Made by a program: the position numbers and the translations under genes
From: Agromyces subbeticus DSM 16689
GTDB lineage: Bacteria; Actinomycetota; Actinomycetes; Actinomycetales; Microbacteriaceae
DNA length: 64,000 bases
Assembly (NCBI RefSeq): GCF_000421565.1
Contig: NZ_ATXG01000003.1
Coordinates: 248,001-312,000 of the forward strand
Direction of reading: 5' to 3'
The notes under the pieces: generated by a model
Told to the model about the DNA's origin: nothing
The model's database searches: none
Seen by the model: the letters and a program-made list of their open reading frames with translations, nothing else
Shown here: piece after piece, positions 30,921-37,697 of the stretch
How the letters are laid out: each line of letters begins with the position of its first letter
Numbering within the stretch: position 1 is the first letter of the stretch

Positions 30921-31172
30921 TCATGGCGTGGCGCCGCCGGAAGGCTGGCGCAACTTAACGCTGAGCACCGTGGGCGGAGCGTCTGGGTACTGCTGCACGT
31001 CGATCCGTCTTACTCCGCACTCGGCGCATCGCACGTAAAGAACCCGACCCTCTGATGTGGAGTGCGCCGACTCCACGATCCACCCGTGCTCATGACCCGT
31101 GTGCGATGCCTGGATCGCGGCATCCGTGCTCACTCCGCTCGTTCTCCCCGTTGCAGGCGCTCTCATGTCCAT
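30921..31172 (-). CDS. Small zinc-ribbon-like protein of unknown function
   Basis: 83-residue reading frame whose C-terminal half (SAHSTSEGRVLYVRCAECG then VRRIDVQ) looks like a one-knuckle zinc-ribbon or recognition domain with a single CxxC. I recall similar short actinobacterial hypotheticals, but cannot name a family. The ATG at 31172 follows GGGGC; a second in-frame ATG is at 31166. It is flanked by R1 copies 0 and 1. Confidence 0.5.
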   Translation of the reverse strand: MDMRAPATGRTSGVSTDAAIQASHTGHEHGWIVESAHSTSEGRVLYVRCAECGVRRIDVQQYPDAPPTVLSVKLRQPSGGATP

Positions 31173-31311
31173 GCCCCGAGCCTGCCGCGTTCGCGCGCTT
31201 GTCGGCAGCCTCCAGCCGACCGATGCGCGCATCCACCGGTCGGTCATCCACCGGTCGGCGGATGCGCGCCATCCCGGGCGTCTCAGTCGCTGGTGCGACC
31301 GAGCTCGGCGA

Positions 31312-31402
31312 GCCGGAATTGGCCATCTTCCTCCGGCACGCTCAGACCTGGACAAATACCGTGGATTCGGCGTCAGGGCGACATCTTCGCGCAGAACCTA
31401 CA
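31312..31402 (+). repeat. R1 element, copy 1
   Basis: Contains GGAATTGGCCATCTTC, CAAATACCGTGGATTCGGCG and ACATCTTCGCGCAGAACC, ending CCTACA. The left terminal TGTAGG is degraded to AGCCGG. Otherwise it aligns with copies 2-4 along its length. Confidence 0.8.
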
Positions 31403-31472
31403 TCCCGGTCGATATCGAGGCGGACGGATCGTCGGCAGCCGTCGTTGACCCTGGTCGTGTGGCCGTCGAAGT

Positions 31473-31583
31473 GAGCGTACCCGTGCGGGCGTCTTCATCG
31501 GGCCGGGCAAATGGACACCTCCTTCGCCAGATGCAGTGAACTCACTCGGCCACCGCCACAGGCCCGCTGCCCGACCCGCTTAC
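31473..31583 (+). repeat. R2 element, copy A
   Basis: About 111 bp, matching 35425-35536 in shared words GTGCGGGCGTCTTCATCGGG, GGGCAAATGGACACCTCC, TTCGCC, CACTCGG and a CCCGCTGC...GACC...TTACGG end (the other copy has small substitutions). It precedes the small membrane-protein gene. Confidence 0.75.
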
Positions 31584-31600
31584 GGCAACCACGCGCCGGA

Positions 31601-31825
31601 TCAGGTCGCGGGCCGGCTCGTGTCGTCGCCGTCGAGTGGTCCACCATCCGAGGCGTCTGCAAGCAGCAGCTCCGTCTGGACTCGGCGGTAACGAGCGACA
31701 GCGGCGGTGGCCTTCGTCGCTGAGATGAGGAACACGATCAGGCAGACGACCACAGCCAGCAGCGCGAGTGCGAAGATCAGCCAGATTGCGCCGTAAATGG
31801 CGCCGAAGTTGAAGAGTTCGTACAT
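31601..31825 (-). CDS. Small single-pass membrane protein, unknown
   Basis: 74-aa product starting MYELFNFGAIYGAIWLIFAL. One long hydrophobic helix (about residues 8-36) is followed by a basic stretch (ATAAVARYRRVQ) and an acidic tail (DASDGGPLDGDDTSRP). No family is recognised. It sits between R2 copy A and R1 copy 2, on the minus strand. Confidence 0.6.
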   Translation of the reverse strand: MYELFNFGAIYGAIWLIFALALLAVVVCLIVFLISATKATAAVARYRRVQTELLLADASDGGPLDGDDTSRPAT

Positions 31826-31911
31826 CCGGCGAATCTATCGCTCCGATGCGACCCACGCGGACGCTGAACGATCGCTTACGGTGCGTGGCTCGCTCGTCGA
31901 AGGTGGCCAGG

Positions 31912-32008
31912 TGTAGGAATTGGCCATCTTTCGCGGATTCCGACCGCCCAGAGCAGACAAGTACCGTGGATTCGGCGCCCACAGTGACATCTTCGCCTGG
32001 AACCTACA
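31912..32008 (+). repeat. R1 element, copy 2 (most complete)
   Basis: A 97-bp copy running from TGTAGG to CCTACA. It has GCCATCTTTCGCGGATTCCG near the left end, CAAGTACCGTGGATTCGGCG in the middle and GACATCTTCGCCTGGAACC at the right end, so related ATCTT..GGA half-units recur in direct orientation. Confidence 0.85.
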
Positions 32009-32013
32009 GCTTG

Positions 32014-32079
32014 TGTAGGTTCCGCGTAAAAGATGGCGAATTCCGCGACACTTGGCATCTAGATGGCATATTCGCCACA
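32014..32079 (-). repeat. R1 element, copy 2' (reverse, short form)
   Basis: Starts TGTAGGTTCCGCGTAAAAGA then TGGCGAATTCCGCGACACTT. It is the reverse complement type of R1 with about 12 nt missing in the middle. It faces copy 2 head-to-head: GGAACCTACA, a 5-nt gap, then TGTAGGTTCC. Its end lies only about 21 nt before the start of the next gene. Confidence 0.8.
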
Positions 32080-32099
32080 CAACTAGAGGGGACCACCGG

Positions 32100-32669
32100 G
32101 TGACCACTATCCGCACCGCCGGCGCAGCCGTCTCAGGCCTGCTTACGATCGCCGTGCTCACCGGCTGCACCACTGGGAACGCCTCGTTTCTGCCCGACAC
32201 CGACGCACAGGCGGCAGCCACGGAGGCCGCGCCAATCGAAGGGGACTCGGACGGGGACGGTGAGCTCTCCGAGTTCGAGAAGCAGGTGCTCGCGAGGCAC
32301 GCTCCCCGCGACATCACTCTTCACGATGGCACCGTCGTCGTCGTGACACCCGGGCAGCCCCTTCCGCAGCCAGTCATCGATCAGATAGCCGCCGACGCCG
32401 CGCCCGGCGCAGCCCAGACACAGACCGCCGACGAGTTTGCGCCCATGGCGGGCACAAGAAGCATCCGCGAGGTCGCAAACTCATACGCGAACGAGCTTGG
32501 TCGGACCGTCGTCATCGTCTACCAGGGCTTCGGTGTCTGGGGGACGATCTCAACCGTCGACGAATCCGGCGGGCCCGGGCTAGCAGGCAGCAGCGACCGA
32601 GACGCGTTGGTCGCGGCGGCGACCGACTGGGCGGAATCGCACGACGCCTACGTCGTCGTCGTCGAGTAG
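32100..32669 (+). CDS. Secreted lipoprotein with EF-hand-like loop
   Basis: 189-aa lipoprotein: signal peptide followed by lipobox LTGC (Cys at residue 22), then a low-complexity linker. The loop DSDGDGELSEFE at about residues 50-61 matches the 12-residue EF-hand calcium-binding pattern, so calcium binding is plausible. The rest of the protein is not recognised. The GTG at 32100 has GAGGGG 9 nt upstream. It directly follows the R1 2/2' pair and is followed closely by a membrane protein gene. Confidence 0.75.
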   Translation: MTTIRTAGAAVSGLLTIAVLTGCTTGNASFLPDTDAQAAATEAAPIEGDSDGDGELSEFEKQVLARHAPRDITLHDGTVVVVTPGQPLPQPVIDQIAADAAPGAAQTQTADEFAPMAGTRSIREVANSYANELGRTVVIVYQGFGVWGTISTVDESGGPGLAGSSDRDALVAAATDWAESHDAYVVVVE

Positions 32670-32674
32670 CTAGC

Positions 32675-33031
32675 GTGACTGCTATGCCACCGTTTACAGG
32701 CCGCAGCCAGGTGCCCGCCATCACGTCGCGCAAGGATGGCACCGCGATCGCATGGGCAGTCGTCGTCTGGTCGGTGGTCTTGGCGTTGCCGCTCTACTTC
32801 GCGACTTGGTTCCTCATCTGGATCCCCTTCGCCGCGGCCATCCCACCGCTGGTGGCACTCGTGCTCACGGCTTTCTCTCTGATCGCGATCAAACGGGAAA
32901 CTGGCTGGCCGCGCGGCTTTTGGCGGCCGCGCGGAACGGCCGTTGCCTTCCTCTCTCTCATCGCCGTGATCGGCCTCTGGACCGCCGTGCTCCTGCCGGC
33001 CTGGCAAGTCTCAGAGACTGGTGCCCCCTAG
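32675..33031 (+). CDS. Small integral membrane protein, unknown
   Basis: 118-aa product with three hydrophobic helices (about residues 22-45, 47-68 and 85-107), separated by the basic segment KRETGWPRGFWRPRG. No family recognised. The start may be GTG 32675 or ATG 32684; neither has a strong ribosome-binding site. Only 5 nt separate it from the lipoprotein gene, so the two probably share a transcript. Confidence 0.65.
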   Translation: MTAMPPFTGRSQVPAITSRKDGTAIAWAVVVWSVVLALPLYFATWFLIWIPFAAAIPPLVALVLTAFSLIAIKRETGWPRGFWRPRGTAVAFLSLIAVIGLWTAVLLPAWQVSETGAP

Positions 33032-33075
33032 CGAATCCGCTCGCGGCGAGCGGGCCCTCACCGATGGCGGCAATG

Positions 33076-33169
33076 TGTAGGAATTCGCCATCTACAGTGG
33101 AATACCGCCCGCTCTGCCCCGGACGCCGTGGATCTGGCTCGATAGCGCCATCTTCACGCGAAACCTGCA
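33076..33169 (+). repeat. R1 element, copy 3
   Basis: Begins TGTAGGAATTCGCCATCT, continues GTGGAATACCGCCCGCTC, carries CCGTGGATCTGGC and GCGCCATCTTCACGCGAAACC, and ends CCTGCA instead of CCTACA. Confidence 0.8.
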
Positions 33170-33317
33170 CACGGATCTGTCGCCTCCAGCGCTGCACCGG
33201 CATGACCAGATCGGCCAACCTACGCAGCGACGGCTGATGGGAACCAGGTGCTCTCCGTGCTTGTGCTGCCGCTGTTGGGCTGGTCGGCGTGTGCGGTCGC
33301 GATGGCCGCGGGGTCAT

Positions 33318-34175
33318 TCACCGCAGCACCAACTGTCGGCGCGGGCGGGGCACGATGCGGCCGTTGCGGTGCGCCCACACCATCAGCGCCGTCGTCACGG
33401 CCGAGCACGCGAGGACCGCGACGAGGCTTGCCTCGGGACCGAACGTGCCGCCGGTGAGCCAGGCTGGCCCCTGTGTCACGGCGTCCACCAACGAGCCCTG
33501 CGCGTCCGAACCAGACGATACGGTGCCGAAGAGTGCGACGATCGCGACGTTCCAGCCGAGGTGCAACCCTATGGGCAGCCAGAGCGACCGCGTCGCGACG
33601 AACGCGGCGCCGAGCATGAGCCCGGCTTCGACGGCGATCGCCACGGCGCCCCACAGCGTCGCGCCCGGGTTGAGCAGGTGTACGAGCCCGAAGAGCACCC
33701 CGGAGCCGGCCAGGGCGATCCACGTGCCGAACGCGCGCTCGAGCAGCTGCAGGATGACGCCGCGGAAGAGCACCTCTTCGGTCACCGCGACCGCGCACAT
33801 CATTCCGACGACGGTGAGCGCCCCGGCGGCCGTGCCGGCACCGGTGATCTGATAGCCGCCGAGCAGCGCGATGATCCCGATCGTGACGGTGGCGAGGGCG
33901 AGCCCACCCAGCGCACCGACCGCCAGCCGGCTGAAGCGTGGACGAGCGAGCTCGACGACCGGACGAGCTTCGAGGCGCCTGACGGACCAGGCGTACAGCC
34001 ACAGCACGAGTACGCCCATGGCGGGTCCCACGACGAGCGAGACGAGCGGGTTCGGGAGAGCGGAGGCGACGGTGTTGACGGCAACCATCACGAAGAGGAA
34101 CGTCGCGACGAGAAGCGTGATGCGGCCGATCGACTGAGAACGCGTTCGTGCTGGATTCGAAAGGGGTGATGTCAT
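33318..34175 (-). CDS. CPBP-family intramembrane metalloprotease (CAAX protease-like)
   Basis: 285-aa polytopic membrane protein with the three CPBP motifs: VTEEVLFRGVIL (Glu-Glu and Arg), SGVLFGLVHLL (His) and SLWLPIGLHLGWNV (His/Asn). Family members are prenyl-protein or regulated intramembrane proteases; bacterial ones often act in bacteriocin immunity or are uncharacterised. The ATG at 34175 (MTSPLSNPARTRS) was chosen over a GTG at 34184. It lies between R1 copies 3 and 4, antisense to its neighbours. Confidence 0.9.
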   Translation of the reverse strand: MTSPLSNPARTRSQSIGRITLLVATFLFVMVAVNTVASALPNPLVSLVVGPAMGVLVLWLYAWSVRRLEARPVVELARPRFSRLAVGALGGLALATVTIGIIALLGGYQITGAGTAAGALTVVGMMCAVAVTEEVLFRGVILQLLERAFGTWIALAGSGVLFGLVHLLNPGATLWGAVAIAVEAGLMLGAAFVATRSLWLPIGLHLGWNVAIVALFGTVSSGSDAQGSLVDAVTQGPAWLTGGTFGPEASLVAVLACSAVTTALMVWAHRNGRIVPRPRRQLVLR

Positions 34176-34230
34176 GCCGCACACGCTATGAAGCTCATCG
34201 CTCGCCCGTCGTCACCCTCAGGTATCCGAT

Positions 34231-34256
34231 CCGGGTAGCTCCACGGAGCTACCCGG
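34231..34256. promoter_or_regulatory. Perfect hairpin upstream of the CPBP gene
   Basis: CCGGGTAGCTC, a 4-nt loop CACG, then GAGCTACCCGG: an 11-bp perfect stem 55 nt upstream of the CPBP start. No T-run follows, so an operator is as likely as a terminator. The rest of the 34176-34584 gap shows no gene that I recognise. Confidence 0.5.
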
Positions 34257-34584
34257 GGCCGAAGTCCATCATTCCCAAAGCGAGATTGCCGAAGCGGTCT
34301 GCGGCCGCACTCGGAACGATCTCTCGATTGGGTCACACACATTCCCCATAGTCACGAGCTCGATGCCGGGCGCCGGCCGACTACATCGGCCTCGTTTCCG
34401 CTGCCGTTCGCAGGGAGACGTTCCACTCATACGCCGCGAACGTCGTCGCTACCGGAAGCGGAGGCGACGACTCGGCTCATCGCATCGATATCCATCCCGC
34501 AAGCCTGCCACCGCCAGCACGGCAGGAACCACGCGCAGCGATCCGCTTTCGGGCGCGGTGTGCTTCTCGCCGATGCCAGCCATG

Positions 34585-34682
34585 TGTAGGAAATTGCCAT
34601 CCAGCGTGGAATCCGCCGTCCCCGCGGCGGACAAGTACCGCGGATTCGGCACCATTGCGTCATCTCCGCGCGGAACATACAC
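34585..34682 (+). repeat. R1 element, copy 4
   Basis: Begins TGTAGGAAATTGCCATCC, has GTGGAATCCGCCGTCC, CAAGTACCGCGGATTCGGCA and GTCATCTCCGCGCGGAAC, ending CATACA. It lies 72 nt before the GNAT gene. Confidence 0.8.
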
Positions 34683-34753
34683 ACATGCCGGGAGCCCGCC
34701 CACGACGTCGTAATGCTGATCGCGCGCTTCGAGGCGCCCCTAGCCTCGGCGGC

Positions 34754-35359
34754 GTGAGCGAGCGTCCTGACTTCTACCTCCCGTTCCAGTTCGAGGAGAC
34801 ACTCACCGAACGCCTCCGGCTACGCGTCATGCGGGAGGCCGACCTCGATGACATCCTCGACTACCAGTCACGGGCCGACGTCTGCGAGTACCTCCTCTAC
34901 CAGCCGCGCGATCGCCGGACCGCCGCCGCGAGGATCGCAACGTGGTCGCAGCAGACGCCCCTCGCATCCGACGGCGACTTCCTGGAACTCGCGGTGGAAC
35001 GCAGGGATGATGCGCGCGTGATCGGGGATCTGTACTTCAGCCTCAAGCGCGCCGAGCACGGGTGTGCCGAGATCGGCTGGGCGTTCCACCCCGACCACTC
35101 AGGCCAGGGCTACGCGACCGAGGCGGCGATGGAAGCGCTTCGGCTGGGATTCGAGTCGATCGCCCTGCATCGCATCGTCGCCGAGGTGGACCCGCGGAAT
35201 GCGGCATCTGTCGCGCTCTGCCGTCGACTCGGAATGCGCAAGGAGGCGCACTTCGCCGCCAACATCTGGTTCAAGGGCCGGTGGGCCGACACGGATGTCT
35301 ACGCTCTGCGCGAGACCGAGTGGAATGCCCGGTGCCATGTGACCGTCGACCCGACGTGA
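34754..35359 (+). CDS. GNAT-family N-acetyltransferase (RimJ/RimL-like)
   Basis: 201-aa acetyl-CoA-dependent acyltransferase. The GNAT_3-type fold is seen in TERLRLRVMREADLDDILDY, EIGWAFHPDHSGQGYATEAA (acetyl-CoA loop HPDHSGQGYATEA) and AEVDPRNAASVALCRRLGMR. RimJ/RimL relatives acetylate protein N-termini or small molecules; the substrate here is unknown. The GTG at 34754 (VSERPDFYLPF) is the plausible start, since the upstream in-frame part overlaps R1 copy 4. Confidence 0.88.
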   Translation: MSERPDFYLPFQFEETLTERLRLRVMREADLDDILDYQSRADVCEYLLYQPRDRRTAAARIATWSQQTPLASDGDFLELAVERRDDARVIGDLYFSLKRAEHGCAEIGWAFHPDHSGQGYATEAAMEALRLGFESIALHRIVAEVDPRNAASVALCRRLGMRKEAHFAANIWFKGRWADTDVYALRETEWNARCHVTVDPT

Positions 35360-35424
35360 GTCGGGTGGTCGCCGCAGCCGAACGAGTGGATTCCATGGAC
35401 GAGCCGACCGTGCCGTTGCAGTAG

Positions 35425-35536
35425 GCGCACCCTTGCGGGCGTTTTCACCGGGCTGGGTAAATGGGCACCTCATTCGCCGGCCCCCGCGAGTGCACTCGGC
35501 GGCCAGCTGGCGCCCGCTGCGCGACCGCCCTTACGG
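35425..35536 (+). repeat. R2 element, copy B
   Basis: Second copy of the 112-bp element seen at 31473-31583, with the same order of words: TTGCGGGCGTTTTCACCGGG, GGTAAATGGGCACCTC, TTCGCC, CACTCGG, CCCGCTGC and TTACGG. It lies 44 nt upstream of the DUF4037 gene. Confidence 0.75.
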
Positions 35537-35580
35537 GCTTCCGGTCTTGGTCGGGCGTGCAAGATGGGAAGGTGACCGAT

Positions 35581-36606
35581 ATGGATACGAGCGGCCTCGC
35601 CCTCTCGCGGGCCTATTTCCTCGAAGTCGTGGGACCGATGCTGGCGGAGCAGTTCCCCAATCTTTCTTACACCGCTGGTCGGCTTGGCGCTGGCTCTGAT
35701 GTCCTCGGTCTCGACGACGCCGTATCACGCGATCATGACTGGGGTTTGCGGCTGAACCTGTTCGTGCCTGATGCCGCAGTGGCTGACGTCGACCTGGAGC
35801 TTGAGCGGCTTCTCCCCGACAGCTTTCGTGGGTTGCCGATCCGATTCGCCTTCACCGGTCAGACGGAGCAGCGGCACCAGGTCGAAGTGAGTAGCGTTTC
35901 CGATTTCCTGAACGCGCATTTAGGCTTCGATCCTCGTGCGGGCGCGTCCGCCCGCGATTGGCTTTCGCTCTCAGGGCAGGCTGCACTCGAAGTCGTCGCC
36001 GGCCCGCTCTTCGCTGAGACCTCCGACGAACTTGTCTCAGCTCGACGGGCGCTCGAATGGTATCCCGACGATATCTGGCGGTACGTGCTCGCCTGCGACT
36101 GGATTCGCATCGAGCAGGAACTCCCGCTGATGGGACGCGCAGCTGACGTCGGTGACGACGCAGGCTCCCGCATCATCGCGGCTCGTTTGGTGCACACCGC
36201 AATGCACATGGCGTTCATGCTGGAACGCCGCTGGCCACCGTACGCAAAGTGGTTCGGCACGCTCTTCCAGACATTGGAGTGCGCGGGTGAGGTGGGTGAG
36301 GCGATTGACTCTGCACTCCGCGCCAACGACTTGGCCGGTCGACAGCTCGGCATCGCCGCCGCACTGGAGTCGCTGCTCCAGCGGCAGAATGCTCTCGGAT
36401 TGACCGCGACGACACGAGCAACGATCCCATTCTGGGATCGGCCATATCTGCACCCCGACCCGGATATCGTTGCCCAACTCCTTGCCGGGATTGTGGATCA
36501 GGGCGTCCAATGTTTGCCGCGCGGCCGCGGGTCTGTCGATCAACGAACCGACAATGTCGATGTCCTCGTCGACGTCGAAGCACGCAGGGCCGCAGTCGCA
36601 CACTGA
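35581..36606 (+). CDS. DUF4037 protein (nucleotidyltransferase-like)
   Basis: 341-aa protein with the DUF4037 pattern: SDVLGLDDAVSRDHDWGLRLNLF near residue 40, ALEWYPDDIWRYVLACDWIRI, then SRIIAARLVHTAMHMAFMLE and RRWPPYAKWFGTLF. The family is related to nucleotidyltransferases, but the substrate is unknown. The ATG at 35581 follows GGAAGG by about 8 nt. It is flanked by R2 copy B and R1 copy 5. Confidence 0.85.
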   Translation: MDTSGLALSRAYFLEVVGPMLAEQFPNLSYTAGRLGAGSDVLGLDDAVSRDHDWGLRLNLFVPDAAVADVDLELERLLPDSFRGLPIRFAFTGQTEQRHQVEVSSVSDFLNAHLGFDPRAGASARDWLSLSGQAALEVVAGPLFAETSDELVSARRALEWYPDDIWRYVLACDWIRIEQELPLMGRAADVGDDAGSRIIAARLVHTAMHMAFMLERRWPPYAKWFGTLFQTLECAGEVGEAIDSALRANDLAGRQLGIAAALESLLQRQNALGLTATTRATIPFWDRPYLHPDPDIVAQLLAGIVDQGVQCLPRGRGSVDQRTDNVDVLVDVEARRAAVAH

Positions 36607-36653
36607 ACCGCCTGATCGCCCGATAGACGATCTGCTTGCTGGGCGGGGCGGCC

Positions 36654-36721
36654 TGTAGGAGTTTGCCATCTTCCGTGGAATCCCGCCCGCTCAGACGAGG
36701 ACAAATACCGTGGATTGGGCC
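36654..36721 (+). repeat. R1 element, copy 5 (truncated right end)
   Basis: Begins TGTAGGAGTTTGCCATCTTC, then GTGGAATCCCGCCCGCTC and CAAATACCGTGGATTGGGC. The right-hand ATCTT...CCTACA part is missing. The following 280 nt up to 37003 contain no gene I can support. Confidence 0.75.
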
Positions 36722-37002
36722 AGCACGAGCATGGCGCGTTGTTCGAGCTCAATGTCAGACTCACCCGCAAACGGAGCCACCACGTTGCGAGCCTGGTGGC
36801 GGGGACGGATGCCGCGGCTCGAGCCACGGTTGCCGATTCGATGTGCCCCGCGTATAGCGGCGTTCAATCGCCGTTCGCTGATCGGGCTCGATTCGCGGAA
36901 GTCCCGAGGACTGGAGAGAAGGGAGACTTCTCCGCCGCCTCGTTCACCTGCCGGTCATTCGTGCGCCACCGTCGATCCACCGCCAGCGGTTTCACTGACG
37001 CA

Positions 37003-37659
37003 ATGATCACGAAGAAGCGGACTCTCTCACTGGTCACGGGCCTCGCGCTTGCGGCATCCATCATCCTCACCGGATGCGCACCGCTGGAGGTGCCGGGTCC
37101 GCGCGAGACTGAGTCGACGCTTATAGAGGCACACGAGATCGTGCCAGAGCCGGGCCGAACGATAGCAGCGACCCCTTCGGAGACCGTCGAAGCGCTCGTG
37201 GGCTACCGCATCGCGGTCGTTACACGAGACAGGTCGGCGTCGTCCACCGCACTGCTCGACGCCGCGCGCCGGTTCGCGCAGGAGCGTCGCGCCGAGCTGC
37301 TGGAGTTTCCGGCCGACGCTTCCACTATCGATGGGGTCGGTGCTGCGCTGGATCGTGCGCTCGCAGCAGATCCGGATCTGATCGTCGGGCTCGGTGCGGG
37401 CGTCGTGGACCTCTTCTCGTTCGAGACCGCGCAGCTGCTGGAGCGGGAGTTCCTCATCGTCGGGGCGCAGCTCGCCGAGCCCACCGACAACGTCACCGCC
37501 GTGATCTGGGATGGCGCGACCTCCCGCGGATCCGCCGCCTCCGCGGACGGCGCCCTCGACGAAAGCGCCATCACGGAGGAACGCGGCGTCGACGGGTTCG
37601 CCGCCGGAGTGGCCAGCATCCACACCGGGGTTACTGGGGTGGTCCTGCACCTCGAGTAG
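37003..37659 (+). CDS. Periplasmic-binding-like lipoprotein (BMP-type fold suspected)
   Basis: 218-aa lipoprotein with signal MITKKRTLSLVTGLALAASI and lipobox ILTGC. After the Cys it contains YRIAVVTRD and a repeating alpha/beta pattern with DLIVGLGAGVVDLF and EFLIVGAQLA. This resembles the first lobe of PnrA/BMP-type solute-binding proteins, but the second lobe is missing, so the protein is short for the family (usually about 330-360 aa). The open frame extends upstream to 36715, but the lipoprotein signal fixes the ATG at 37003. Confidence 0.65.
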   Translation: MITKKRTLSLVTGLALAASIILTGCAPLEVPGPRETESTLIEAHEIVPEPGRTIAATPSETVEALVGYRIAVVTRDRSASSTALLDAARRFAQERRAELLEFPADASTIDGVGAALDRALAADPDLIVGLGAGVVDLFSFETAQLLEREFLIVGAQLAEPTDNVTAVIWDGATSRGSAASADGALDESAITEERGVDGFAAGVASIHTGVTGVVLHLE

Positions 37660-37697
37660 TCGCGTTCAAGCCTGAAAGCGGATCTTTCACGCGCCAG

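Noticed and set aside
30668..36721. R1 elements as classical integron attC sites
   Set aside because: The termini (TGTAGG/CCTACA) do not fit GTTRRRY/RYYYAAC and there is no integron integrase in the window; only the cassette-like layout is kept as a hypothesis.
36715..37002. N-terminal extension of the 37.0-kb lipoprotein
   Set aside because: The frame is open by chance; a clear lipoprotein signal peptide and lipobox start at 37003.
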